NCBI RefSeq assembly: GCF_900637305.1
Contig: NZ_LR134365.1
Span: forward strand, 341,001-405,000
Length of the DNA: 64,000 nt
Source: Cardiobacterium hominis
GTDB lineage: Bacteria; Pseudomonadota; Gammaproteobacteria; Cardiobacteriales; Cardiobacteriaceae
Direction of reading: 5' to 3'
Positions 25,608 to 32,574 of the stretch are shown piece after piece; the first letter of the stretch is position 1; each line of letters opens with the position of its first letter. The notes beneath the pieces were generated by a model. That model saw only the letters and a program-made list of their open reading frames with translations, had not been told where the DNA came from and made no database searches. The translations under genes and the position numbers were made by a program.

Positions 25608-26594
25608 ATGGAAAACCCCATCCACCTCTACACCTCTGACGACGGCCACGTCCGTCTGCAAGTCGCCCTTGAACAGGAAACCGTCTGGCTCAGTCTTGAC
25701 CAGATGACGCTACTCTTTGAACGCGACAAATCCGTGATCTCACGGCACATTCGGAAAATTTTTGAAGAAGGCGAGCTGGAGCGCGCAGCAGTTGTTGCAA
25801 AAAATGCAACAACTGCCGCCGATGGCAAAACCTACCAGGTGGATTACTACAACCTCGACGTCATCATCTCCGTCGGCTACCGCGTCAAATCGCGGCGCGG
25901 CGTGCAATTCCGCCAGTGGGCGACCCAAACCCTGCGCCAGCATCTCGTGCAAGGCTACACCCTGCACGAAAAACGCCTGCAAGAGCGCGGCATCGAAATC
26001 GGGCAGGCGTTGGCGCTCCTGCAACAAACGCTTGCCAACCAGTCGCTGGTTAATGCGGAAGGCGCGGCGGTGCTTGCGGTGGTGCAGGACTACGCCAAAA
26101 GCTGGAGCCTGCTGCAAGGCTACGACGAACAAAACCTTGTCGCCGTCACCGCCCGACAGCACGACATGCGCCCGCTCGCCTTCGAGGACGTCCTCGCCGC
26201 CCTTGCCGAACTCAAAACCGCGCTCATCGCCAAAGGCGAGGCGACGGAACTGTTCGGCCAGCTGCGCGGCGACGGGCTTGCCTCCGCCATCGCCACCATC
26301 GAACAGGGCTTTGGCGACAGCTACTTCTACCCGAATATCGCCAGCCGCGCGGCGCACCTGCTCTATTTCGTCATCAAGAACCATCCGCTTGCCGACGGCA
26401 ACAAGCGCAGCGGCGCCTTCCTTTTCCTCTGGTACCTGCGCCTGAACGCGCCCCTGCTCGGCAAGCCGGTGGAGCAGCTCATCACCGACAACACCCTGGT
26501 CGCCCTCGCCCTGCTCGTCGCCGAAAGCCTGCCCGCGCAAAAGGACCTCATTATCCGCCTTATCGAACACTTCATCCCGCTACGCGAGGGATAA
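25608..26594 (+). CDS. RhuM-Fic fusion protein (death-on-curing type)
   Basis: 328 residues. The N-terminal half is a RhuM domain (DQMTLLFERDKSVISRHIRKIF, then YRVKSRRGVQFRQWAT), which resembles phage-type DNA-binding N-termini. The C-terminal half is a Fic/Doc fold with HPLADGNKRSGAF (His259, Asp263, Gly264, Asn265, Arg267), so the AMPylation motif HxFx(D/E)GNxR is complete except for Leu in place of Phe. The likely activity is nucleotidyl or phosphate transfer to a protein. No separate antitoxin gene is visible beside it. It starts 20 bases after holC with a GAAGGAG ribosome binding site. Confidence 0.85.
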   Translation: MENPIHLYTSDDGHVRLQVALEQETVWLSLDQMTLLFERDKSVISRHIRKIFEEGELERAAVVAKNATTAADGKTYQVDYYNLDVIISVGYRVKSRRGVQFRQWATQTLRQHLVQGYTLHEKRLQERGIEIGQALALLQQTLANQSLVNAEGAAVLAVVQDYAKSWSLLQGYDEQNLVAVTARQHDMRPLAFEDVLAALAELKTALIAKGEATELFGQLRGDGLASAIATIEQGFGDSYFYPNIASRAAHLLYFVIKNHPLADGNKRSGAFLFLWYLRLNAPLLGKPVEQLITDNTLVALALLVAESLPAQKDLIIRLIEHFIPLREG

Positions 26595-26611
26595 ATCCTG
26601 TTTCCGGACAC

Positions 26612-26647
26612 AAAAAAACCGCCGCAGATTTCTGGGGCGGTTTTTTT
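26612..26647. terminator. Bidirectional terminator between rhuM-fic and the DUF4139 gene
   Basis: The stem AACCGCC / GGCGGTT is flanked by an A run on the left and a T run on the right, serving both convergent genes. Confidence 0.85.
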
Positions 26648-26660
26648 ACGGGATACGCGC

Positions 26661-28127
26661 TTAAAGTTTAATGCGCACTTTGTATTTCAATTCCACCTTG
26701 CCATCGGCCGGCACGGGAACTTGCCATTGCGCCAGATTGGCGCCGACTTTTTCATGCTTGAAGGTTTCTTCTTCAATGCTCCAGTCACCGGGAATCGGCT
26801 CGACGACTTTTACCGTGACTGCTTCTTTTTTGGCGTTGCTTAATTCGATGCTATACGTCGCCTCAAATTGTTCGCCGTTAATCAGTTTGCCCAGTTTGCC
26901 GTTATCGGTGCGCTTGGCATCAACCATTTTCCAGATGCCGTTCACGTCAAAGGCGCTGCCCAGTTTCAGTCGCACGGTGTCATTCTTCGCGGTGTGGTCG
27001 ATGCGGTCTTCGCCAATAAATTGCGTGCGGTTGTCGCTGTCGTTTTTATAAACGCGGACGATACCTTTCGGCAAGGCGATGCCCAATTGGCTCGCTTCCT
27101 CGTTTTTGAATTCAACGAGAACATCCACCTTGCGCTTGTCGCCCAACTCCGGCGAGTCGCCACTTAGGCCGTTGTAATACCAGTATTCTGCGCCTTGCAG
27201 GCGGTATTCTTTATTGACCGGCACATTCGCGGCAGAAAGCAGCGACACCTGTTTTTTCTGATTGTTCTTCAGGGTAGTCGGGCGGTTCAGGGTATAGAGG
27301 TGGTATTCAAACAGTGATTCTTCCGCCATCGGCGCGGATTTTTCCAGCGCAGCGGCTGGTGCGGCAGCGCGCAGCATCATGCTGTCAAAATCCGGCTGTA
27401 CACGCCCCACATCACCGGCGACCAGTTGCAGGGTGGCGTTGTCGTAGCTGGTGCCGCTTTGGTTGTCGAGCGTTACCCAGCCGGCGAGATTGACGGTTTT
27501 TTCATCGCTGGCGAGGCTCGCCACATAGTCCGCCTGCCAGGAAAAACCGCCGGTCAGGTAGGCAAGATCCACGGTCTGCTCGCCCGCCTGCCCGCTTTGC
27601 AAATCAACGGTCAGCGTCGGGCGGTCGCGCAGGTTGGCCGGCACGTCGCCATAAGCGAGGCGGACATTGGCGGGCAGGCCGGTTTCGATGCGGTCGGCGT
27701 ATTGCAGCACCACGCCGTCGTTGTTGGCGAGCACCGTCGCCTCCTCGCGCGTTTCCTCGCCATTCGCCGGATTGGTGCGGATGGTGGTAACACGCTTGCC
27801 GACGTATTTGCCCAAGAGCGACTGCGCGCTCAGGAGGTCGTAATCAAAATTCTGCTCCAGCAGTTGCAGCGCCGCGCCGCTGCGCGCGACAAGGCTCGCC
27901 GTTTCCGGCATGATGCGCGCGGAAACATCGCGCAGGGCAATGCGGTTCGCCCCCGCATTCAGCGGCAATTTGCGCGCCTCGCGCACCAGGGCGAGATTGT
28001 CGTTATAAATGGTGACGGCGACCGCCTCGCGATCCTTGCCTTCGCTGACGGTTTCCGTGACTTCGGCAAAAGCGGCGTGGCTGGCGGCGAGGGCGAGCGC
28101 GGCAGCGATAGTGGTTTTACGGGGCAT
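26661..28127 (-). CDS. DUF4139 domain-containing exported protein
   Basis: 488 residues with a signal peptide (1-21, ending AFA). The body fits the DUF4139 family: an N-terminal module (YNDNLALVREARKLPL) and a long beta-rich region with YLTGGFSWQADYVASL and a C-terminal NGEQFEATYSIELSNAKKEAVTVKVVEP segment. It is presumably periplasmic or surface-exposed; the function of the family in bacteria is not established. It is monocistronic and convergent with rhuM-fic. Confidence 0.8.
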   Translation of the reverse strand: MPRKTTIAAALALAASHAAFAEVTETVSEGKDREAVAVTIYNDNLALVREARKLPLNAGANRIALRDVSARIMPETASLVARSGAALQLLEQNFDYDLLSAQSLLGKYVGKRVTTIRTNPANGEETREEATVLANNDGVVLQYADRIETGLPANVRLAYGDVPANLRDRPTLTVDLQSGQAGEQTVDLAYLTGGFSWQADYVASLASDEKTVNLAGWVTLDNQSGTSYDNATLQLVAGDVGRVQPDFDSMMLRAAAPAAALEKSAPMAEESLFEYHLYTLNRPTTLKNNQKKQVSLLSAANVPVNKEYRLQGAEYWYYNGLSGDSPELGDKRKVDVLVEFKNEEASQLGIALPKGIVRVYKNDSDNRTQFIGEDRIDHTAKNDTVRLKLGSAFDVNGIWKMVDAKRTDNGKLGKLINGEQFEATYSIELSNAKKEAVTVKVVEPIPGDWSIEEETFKHEKVGANLAQWQVPVPADGKVELKYKVRIKL

Positions 28128-28294
28128 GATGACTCCTGATTGTTGGGAAAGGCCGCTACTTTATGAAGCGCGCGCTGACAGAATGATGACAATGCGGCAA
28201 GCGCGCCGCGGATGAGCAGTAATTCACCTTGTCGTCGCCTGTTGCTCATTTTGACAGCGCTACAATGCGCGCATCCCATAACCGGAGCAAGACG

Positions 28295-28714
28295 ATGAAA
28301 AGACAATGGCTGCTAACGGCAATCGCCGTAACCGGATTGGCAATGGCCAGTCCGGCAGCACTGGCGAAAAAACACCGCACCATCAGCGAGGAAGAAGCGG
28401 CGATGATTGCCAATTCGGCGATTGGCGGGCGGGTGGTTGATGTCGATTACGAAAAACGCAAACATGGCCGCAGTTATTATGAAGTGGAAATCCGCAAGGA
28501 CGGCCGCACCTATGAAGTCTATGTCGATGCCAAGACCGGACAATTACTGGACATGGGAGGCGAACGGGATCGCGACCGCGACGAAATAGAAGTCTATCCC
28601 GACTACCATAATGGCGGTGGTTATGACCCGCATGGCTATTACGGTTACTACGGCAATCACGGACATGGCGAAGGTTATTACGAAGATAACCGCGATGATG
28701 ATGACGATGACTGA
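28295..28714 (+). CDS. PepSY-domain exported protein with acidic tail
   Basis: 139 residues. A signal peptide (1-23, ending ALA) is followed by a single PepSY-like domain (ISEEEAAMIANSAIGGRVVDVDYE, then YEVEIRKDGRTYEVYVDAKTGQLLD). The tail is low-complexity, rich in Gly, Tyr, His and Asp and ending in a run of aspartates; it might bind metal. Such small PepSY proteins are periplasmic and often respond to envelope stress, but no regulator is adjacent. The start MKRQWLLT has GGAG upstream. Confidence 0.8.
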   Translation: MKRQWLLTAIAVTGLAMASPAALAKKHRTISEEEAAMIANSAIGGRVVDVDYEKRKHGRSYYEVEIRKDGRTYEVYVDAKTGQLLDMGGERDRDRDEIEVYPDYHNGGGYDPHGYYGYYGNHGHGEGYYEDNRDDDDDD

Positions 28715-28730
28715 ATCATTTTCCAGAATA

Positions 28731-28757
28731 AAAAACCGCGCCGAGGCGCGGTTTTTT
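28731..28757 (+). terminator. Terminator of the PepSY gene
   Basis: Stem AACCGCGCC / GGCGCGGTT with a 2-base loop and six T residues. Confidence 0.88.
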
Positions 28758-28906
28758 AATGTCTTCCTCATAAAGCACGCACGACCACAAATCAGAAACA
28801 GGGTGGTGAAGTGCGGAACGCGGCGGTGGCCAACGTCTTCATCTAAAGAAAAACACCTACATCCGGTGAATTTTTAGGTAATTTACTCTCAAATATGAAT
28901 TTACAG

Positions 28907-28935
28907 TTACCGCTTTGCACGAATATCGCTATAAT
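28907..28935 (+). promoter_or_regulatory. Promoter of the Nramp-family transporter gene
   Basis: A perfect -10 TATAAT (28930-28935) and a weak -35 TTACCG (28907-28912) are spaced by 17 bases, about 35 bases before the ATG. The upstream region is AT-rich. No Mn/MntR-like palindrome is obvious. Confidence 0.55.
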
Positions 28936-28970
28936 CGCGACTTTTTCCACCAAACCGGAGACATCACTTC

Positions 28971-30227
28971 ATGACATCCACCACATCCTCCACCTGGAAA
29001 AGCCGCTTCCGTGCGCTTGGGCCGGGTATCCTCATGGCGTCCGCGGCCGTCGGCGGCTCGCACCTCGTCGCCTCCACCCAGGCCGGTGCGCTCTACGGCT
29101 GGCAACTCGCGCTCATCATCGTGCTGACCAACCTCTTCAAATACCCGTTCTTCCGCTTCAGCGCGCACTACACCCTCGACAGCGGCAAAAGCCTGATCGA
29201 AGGCTACGCGGAAAAAAACCGCGTGTACCTCTGGATCTTCCTCATCATGTGCTTCCTTTCCTCGACCATCAGCACCGGCGCGGTCGCTCTGCTCACCGCA
29301 GTCATCATCAAAATCTCCATACCGGGACTTCCTCTCTCAAACAACGCCCTTTCGGTGCTGGTGATCGCTTCCTGCGTGCTAATTTTGCTGATGGGGCGCT
29401 ACAAGGCGCTCGACCGCCTCTCCAAAATCATCGTCATCAGCCTGAGCATCACCACCATCGCCGCGGTCGCCATCGCCATCAATAAAGGCATGCAGATGCA
29501 AGAAGGCTTCATCGAACCCTCGCCGTGGAATCTTGCCGCGCTCGGCTTCATCATCGCCCTGATGGGCTGGATGCCCGCGCCGATAGAAATCGCTGCCATC
29601 AACTCGCTCTGGGTCACGGCGCGGCAGCGGCACGAGCCGGTCAGCTACCGCGACGGCATGTTCGACTTCGACGTCGGCTACATCACCAGCGCCGTGCTGG
29701 CCATCGTCTTCCTCGCCCTCGGCGTGTACGTGCAGTACGGCAACGGCGAAACCCTGGAAATCCAGAAAGGCGGGCTATATGTGGCGCAGCTCGTCGGCAT
29801 GTACACCAAAACCATTGGCGAATGGGCGCGACCGCTGGTTGGCTTCATCGCCTTCGCCTGCATGTTCGGCACGACCATTACCGTCATTGACGGCTACTCG
29901 CGCGCAGTCGCCGAATCGGTGCGGCTGGTACAAGGTCGCGAATACTTCCGCACGCGCGAACTGTTCGCCTGGATACTGTGGACATCGGCCTCCGGCCTGG
30001 CACTGATTTTGTGGTTCAACAGCGCCCTCGCCGAACTGCTGAAATTCGCGATGATTTCCGCCTTCCTCGCTGCGCCCGTATTCGCCTGGCTCAATTACGG
30101 GCTGGTCAAACAAGACAAAAAACATAAACTCTCGCAGGTGATGAATCTATTGGCTATTGTCGGTCTGGTGTATTTAGTAGGTTTTGCCGTGTTATTTATA
30201 CTGAACTTTGCCGGGATATTGGCTTGA
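28971..30227 (+). CDS. Nramp-family divalent metal transporter with altered metal site
   Basis: 418 residues with about eleven transmembrane helices. The first helix region reads GPGILMASAAVGGSHLVASTQAG. Canonical Mn/Fe Nramp proteins have DPGN there, and the usual MPH motif of helix 6 is replaced by MPAPIE (GWMPAPIEIAAINS). Both metal-coordinating motifs are therefore non-canonical, so it may carry Mg or another cation, or something else. It is clearly an Nramp relative by overall pattern. It is monocistronic, with its own promoter and a bidirectional terminator. Confidence 0.82.
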   Translation: MTSTTSSTWKSRFRALGPGILMASAAVGGSHLVASTQAGALYGWQLALIIVLTNLFKYPFFRFSAHYTLDSGKSLIEGYAEKNRVYLWIFLIMCFLSSTISTGAVALLTAVIIKISIPGLPLSNNALSVLVIASCVLILLMGRYKALDRLSKIIVISLSITTIAAVAIAINKGMQMQEGFIEPSPWNLAALGFIIALMGWMPAPIEIAAINSLWVTARQRHEPVSYRDGMFDFDVGYITSAVLAIVFLALGVYVQYGNGETLEIQKGGLYVAQLVGMYTKTIGEWARPLVGFIAFACMFGTTITVIDGYSRAVAESVRLVQGREYFRTRELFAWILWTSASGLALILWFNSALAELLKFAMISAFLAAPVFAWLNYGLVKQDKKHKLSQVMNLLAIVGLVYLVGFAVLFILNFAGILA

Positions 30228-30244
30228 GGTTAAATGTCCGGAAT

Positions 30245-30275
30245 AAAAAATCCCCGCTGCGTGCGGGGATTTTTA
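30245..30275. terminator. Bidirectional terminator after the Nramp gene
   Basis: Stem TCCCCGC / GCGGGGA with loop TGCGT, A run to the left and T-rich run to the right. It overlaps the stop codon of the rhuM fragment on the other strand. Confidence 0.85.
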
Positions 30276-30815
30276 TTTATAGAAATCCTCTTCATCCACC
30301 TGTTTTTTGCTGATGTTGCCTGCGCCTTGCAATACTTCGAGGTCATTGAAAGTTAGAAATTGTTCCAGTTTTTCTTGCCAGTCGCGCAGAAATATTTGTT
30401 TTTGGCGTTTTGCCTGGTCTTCGGCGAAGTCCAGCCACATGGTTACGACGCGGTTCAGGTTGCTGATTTCTGTTTCGTTCAGGTAATTTTTGGCAACGGT
30501 AATGTCTTTTTTGCGGACTTCGTCGCCAGCGGTGTGGGTTAGTCCCATCATGGGTTTATTCGCATCGGCGCGGGCATGGATGATTTCGGCGGCGGTGTGT
30601 CCTGCGCAAGCGAAGTGCAGTTTGTTTTGTATAACTTTGAAGAATTGGGTGGTTTCTTTGTAGTCAGGCTGGTAGTCCGCCGCGAGGGTGAATATTTCGC
30701 GCATGCGCGGTAAACACGCTTTTCGCTGGCGCGGATGCCGCGGATGCGCTCCAGCAATTCTTCAAAGTAGTCGGGAGCGGCGACGGTGCCGACAGGCGGG
30801 TTGTGTGTGATGGGA
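30273..30815 (-). pseudogene. rhuM fragment, 5'-truncated and frameshifted
   Basis: The C-terminal half of a RhuM protein reads cleanly over 143 residues (TTQFFKVIQNKLHFACAGHTAAEIIHARAD, then ITVAKNYLNETEISNLNRVVTMWLDFAE). The preceding part (DYFEELLERIRGIRASEKRVYR) is in another frame. The two join at about 30705-30708, where one base appears missing between VYR and MREIF. The first half of the gene is absent and is replaced by repeat DNA. It is a different subtype from the intact RhuM-Fic at 25608. The short downstream frame could still be translated from the ATG at 30704. Confidence 0.8.
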
Positions 30816-31259
30816 GAACGCCACCAAGCGGCGTGGTTGCTGGATTGCGTAGAGACTTTGCCTGCAACGTCTCAAAAACGAAAAACCGTATTGCGCCGCG
30901 CAATGCCGCTCTTATCCCAAATGCAAAAAGCAGGCTGCGCCCGCTCGGCGGGCTGAAGCCCGCCCTACGCCCGCCAAGCGGGATAAATACTGGGCTCGTC
31001 AAGCGGCATCAGTGCTGGGCTCGTCAAGCGGGAATTTTTCCCTTCCCCCGTTTACGGGGGAAGGTGCCCGCAGGGCGGAAGGGGGGGATAAAGTTGCCAA
31101 GCGGCGTCGTTGCTGGGCTTTACCGCTTCCTCTCTTGCTTTTGAGACATTGCAGGCAACGTCTCTACATTTTTCTTTCTGCCATAGGCGCTGCCGTGCTA
31201 TTTCAAAAGCTGCCAAGCGGCGCAATTCTTAGGCTGGTCATCAGCACTGTCATAATAGC
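30816..31259. repeat. Non-coding repeat field between the rhuM fragment and the AbiC-like gene
   Basis: No gene is visible. The stretch is built of repeats. An inverted pair of 29-base units at 30849-30877 and 31139-31167 matches at about 27 of 29 positions, each with an AGAGAC/GTCTC quasi-palindrome. A GTAGGG-type element lies at 30947-30968. A tandem phrase CTGGGCTCGTCAAGCGG occurs twice near 30991 and 31015. A C-rich/G-rich hairpin (CTTCCCCCG / CGGGGGAAG) lies near 31043-31064. Several CCAAGCGGCG motifs are scattered through it. It looks like a nest of short repeated elements. Confidence 0.75.
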
Positions 31260-32291
31260 TTAGATAAAAATGTTTTTCCCAAAAGCCGCTTTATCTATTG
31301 CCTGTCCTTGTGTTAAATAATCAACAAATCCTTTTTTAATATTATCATTTGATTCATTGGCAAAATTATTCTGAACGAAATCTGGTACATTAAAATGTTC
31401 AAAAAATTCCATTTTTTTTAATAAAAATGAATAGCTCTGGTCGTTATTTTTTTTACTCTCCCATCCTTTACTATTAAGAAGGATTATAAATAAAATATCT
31501 TCATTAATTAAGCTGCGCACTAATCCAGAATACTCTTTTTTTTCTGCGTTAGAAATCTTGTTACTTCTGTATATGTATTTTAAAATTCTGAATAGAATAA
31601 TTAAATACGGCCTTATTATAGGATTCTTATTAATAATATGCTTTAAATGTTCTTCAAAATAACCTAAATTAGAATAGATTTTGTTGATCTTATTTTTTAT
31701 ATAATTTATGTCTATGTAATTATTTTCTTCCTTGTCTTTTTCAGATAAAATATAATAAAAATTCCTTATCTCTTCTAGGTTTTTATTTATTTTATCTAAC
31801 TCTTCTGGTGTTAGACGTCCTCTTTTCTTTTTAGAACTGGAAGTTTTTTCAATATTTTCATTATTGTTAAGTATTTTTTGTATTTCTAGATATTTATCAT
31901 ATTTTTCTGGTTCTTCAAAAACAGATTTTCTATAAATATTAAATATGGATAAATTTATCTCGCGAATTTCAGTGGCAAAATTCTTTTGAGAAAGAAGTTT
32001 ATTATGTTCATTTAGTAGTATGCAATATAATGTTTCAAACTCTTGGCTCTTCTGATTCCTATAGGTTAAGTAGCTAAAGTAGCATAAACCGGCAGCAGAT
32101 ATTGTTGTGCTTAAAGCAATACATATGTTCACTAAATCTATTTTATTATTTTTTATATAAAAGATATCTATTACAGGTGTGTCTATAAAAGTAAGAGGAC
32201 TATTATTTAGTAATAATAAAATTAGGAAGATAAAAATAGAAAATAATGCTAATATTATTAGCAATAGAAGAATAAATTTTCCAATTTTCAT
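31260..32291 (-). CDS. AbiC-like phage abortive-infection protein (putAbiC family)
   Basis: 343 residues. Two N-terminal hydrophobic helices (about 5-29 and 54-75) are followed by a charged, Lys/Asn-rich cytoplasmic domain. The diagnostic region is YLIILFRILKYIYR, then EKKEYSGLVRSLINEDILFIILLNSKG, which matches the pattern of putative AbiC proteins. Members are single-gene abortive-infection defences, some found near restriction loci. Codon use is extremely AT-rich compared with its GC-rich neighbours, a clear sign of transfer. It has an AGGAG ribosome binding site. No partner gene is adjacent. Confidence 0.75.
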   Translation of the reverse strand: MKIGKFILLLLIILALFSIFIFLILLLLNNSPLTFIDTPVIDIFYIKNNKIDLVNICIALSTTISAAGLCYFSYLTYRNQKSQEFETLYCILLNEHNKLLSQKNFATEIREINLSIFNIYRKSVFEEPEKYDKYLEIQKILNNNENIEKTSSSKKKRGRLTPEELDKINKNLEEIRNFYYILSEKDKEENNYIDINYIKNKINKIYSNLGYFEEHLKHIINKNPIIRPYLIILFRILKYIYRSNKISNAEKKEYSGLVRSLINEDILFIILLNSKGWESKKNNDQSYSFLLKKMEFFEHFNVPDFVQNNFANESNDNIKKGFVDYLTQGQAIDKAAFGKNIFI

Positions 32292-32313
32292 GCGATTTCT
32301 CCTAGCGTTAAGT

Positions 32314-32458
32314 TTATTTCAGCCTCAATTTGGCAAATGCATCCTTTAATGCAGTATTCAATACTTTATTATACATCTGCAGCGCTTTTTTGCCGCTAGT
32401 CGTTGTTGGCGCTATTGAAGAGCGTGGGGAGGGCGATGCGTTTGTGTTCGGCTAAGTG
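32314..32458 (-). pseudogene. Decayed second copy of the tex 3' end
   Basis: Read on the minus strand this encodes AEHKRIALPTLF and, after a frameshift, SGKKALQMYNKVLNTALKDAFAKLRLK followed by a stop. The intact Tex C-terminus reads [16 protein letters not shown] and [13 protein letters not shown]. Spacing and order match, so it is homologous rather than chance. It lies between the end of real tex and the start of the AbiC-like gene and is more AT-rich than tex. It is probably a scar of the event that brought in the defence gene. Confidence 0.8.
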
Positions 32459-32480
32459 ACAATATGCCCTTGATGTAAAG

Positions 32481-32534
32481 AAAAGCCCGTTTTTTTGACA
32501 TGTCGCGGCGGATATGTAAAAAAATCGGGTTTTT
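32481..32534. terminator. Imperfect long hairpin downstream of tex
   Basis: Arms of about 22 bases match at roughly 18 positions, pairing AAAAGCCCG with CGGGTTTTT and internal A/T runs, around a GC-rich 10-base loop. It lies 41 bases past the tex stop and can act as its terminator on the minus strand. Confidence 0.6.
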
Positions 32535-32574
32535 GTTTACATGAACGTTTTAATGGCTTGTTTTTTTACGGTAA

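Noticed and set aside
30664-31002. A 112-codon minus-strand frame spanning the rhuM remnant and repeats
   Set aside because: It is out of frame with both rhuM pieces and translates repeat DNA.
30849-31167. CRISPR array in the repeat field before the AbiC-like gene
   Set aside because: The repeats are few, partly inverted, of different types and irregularly spaced, and there are no cas genes.
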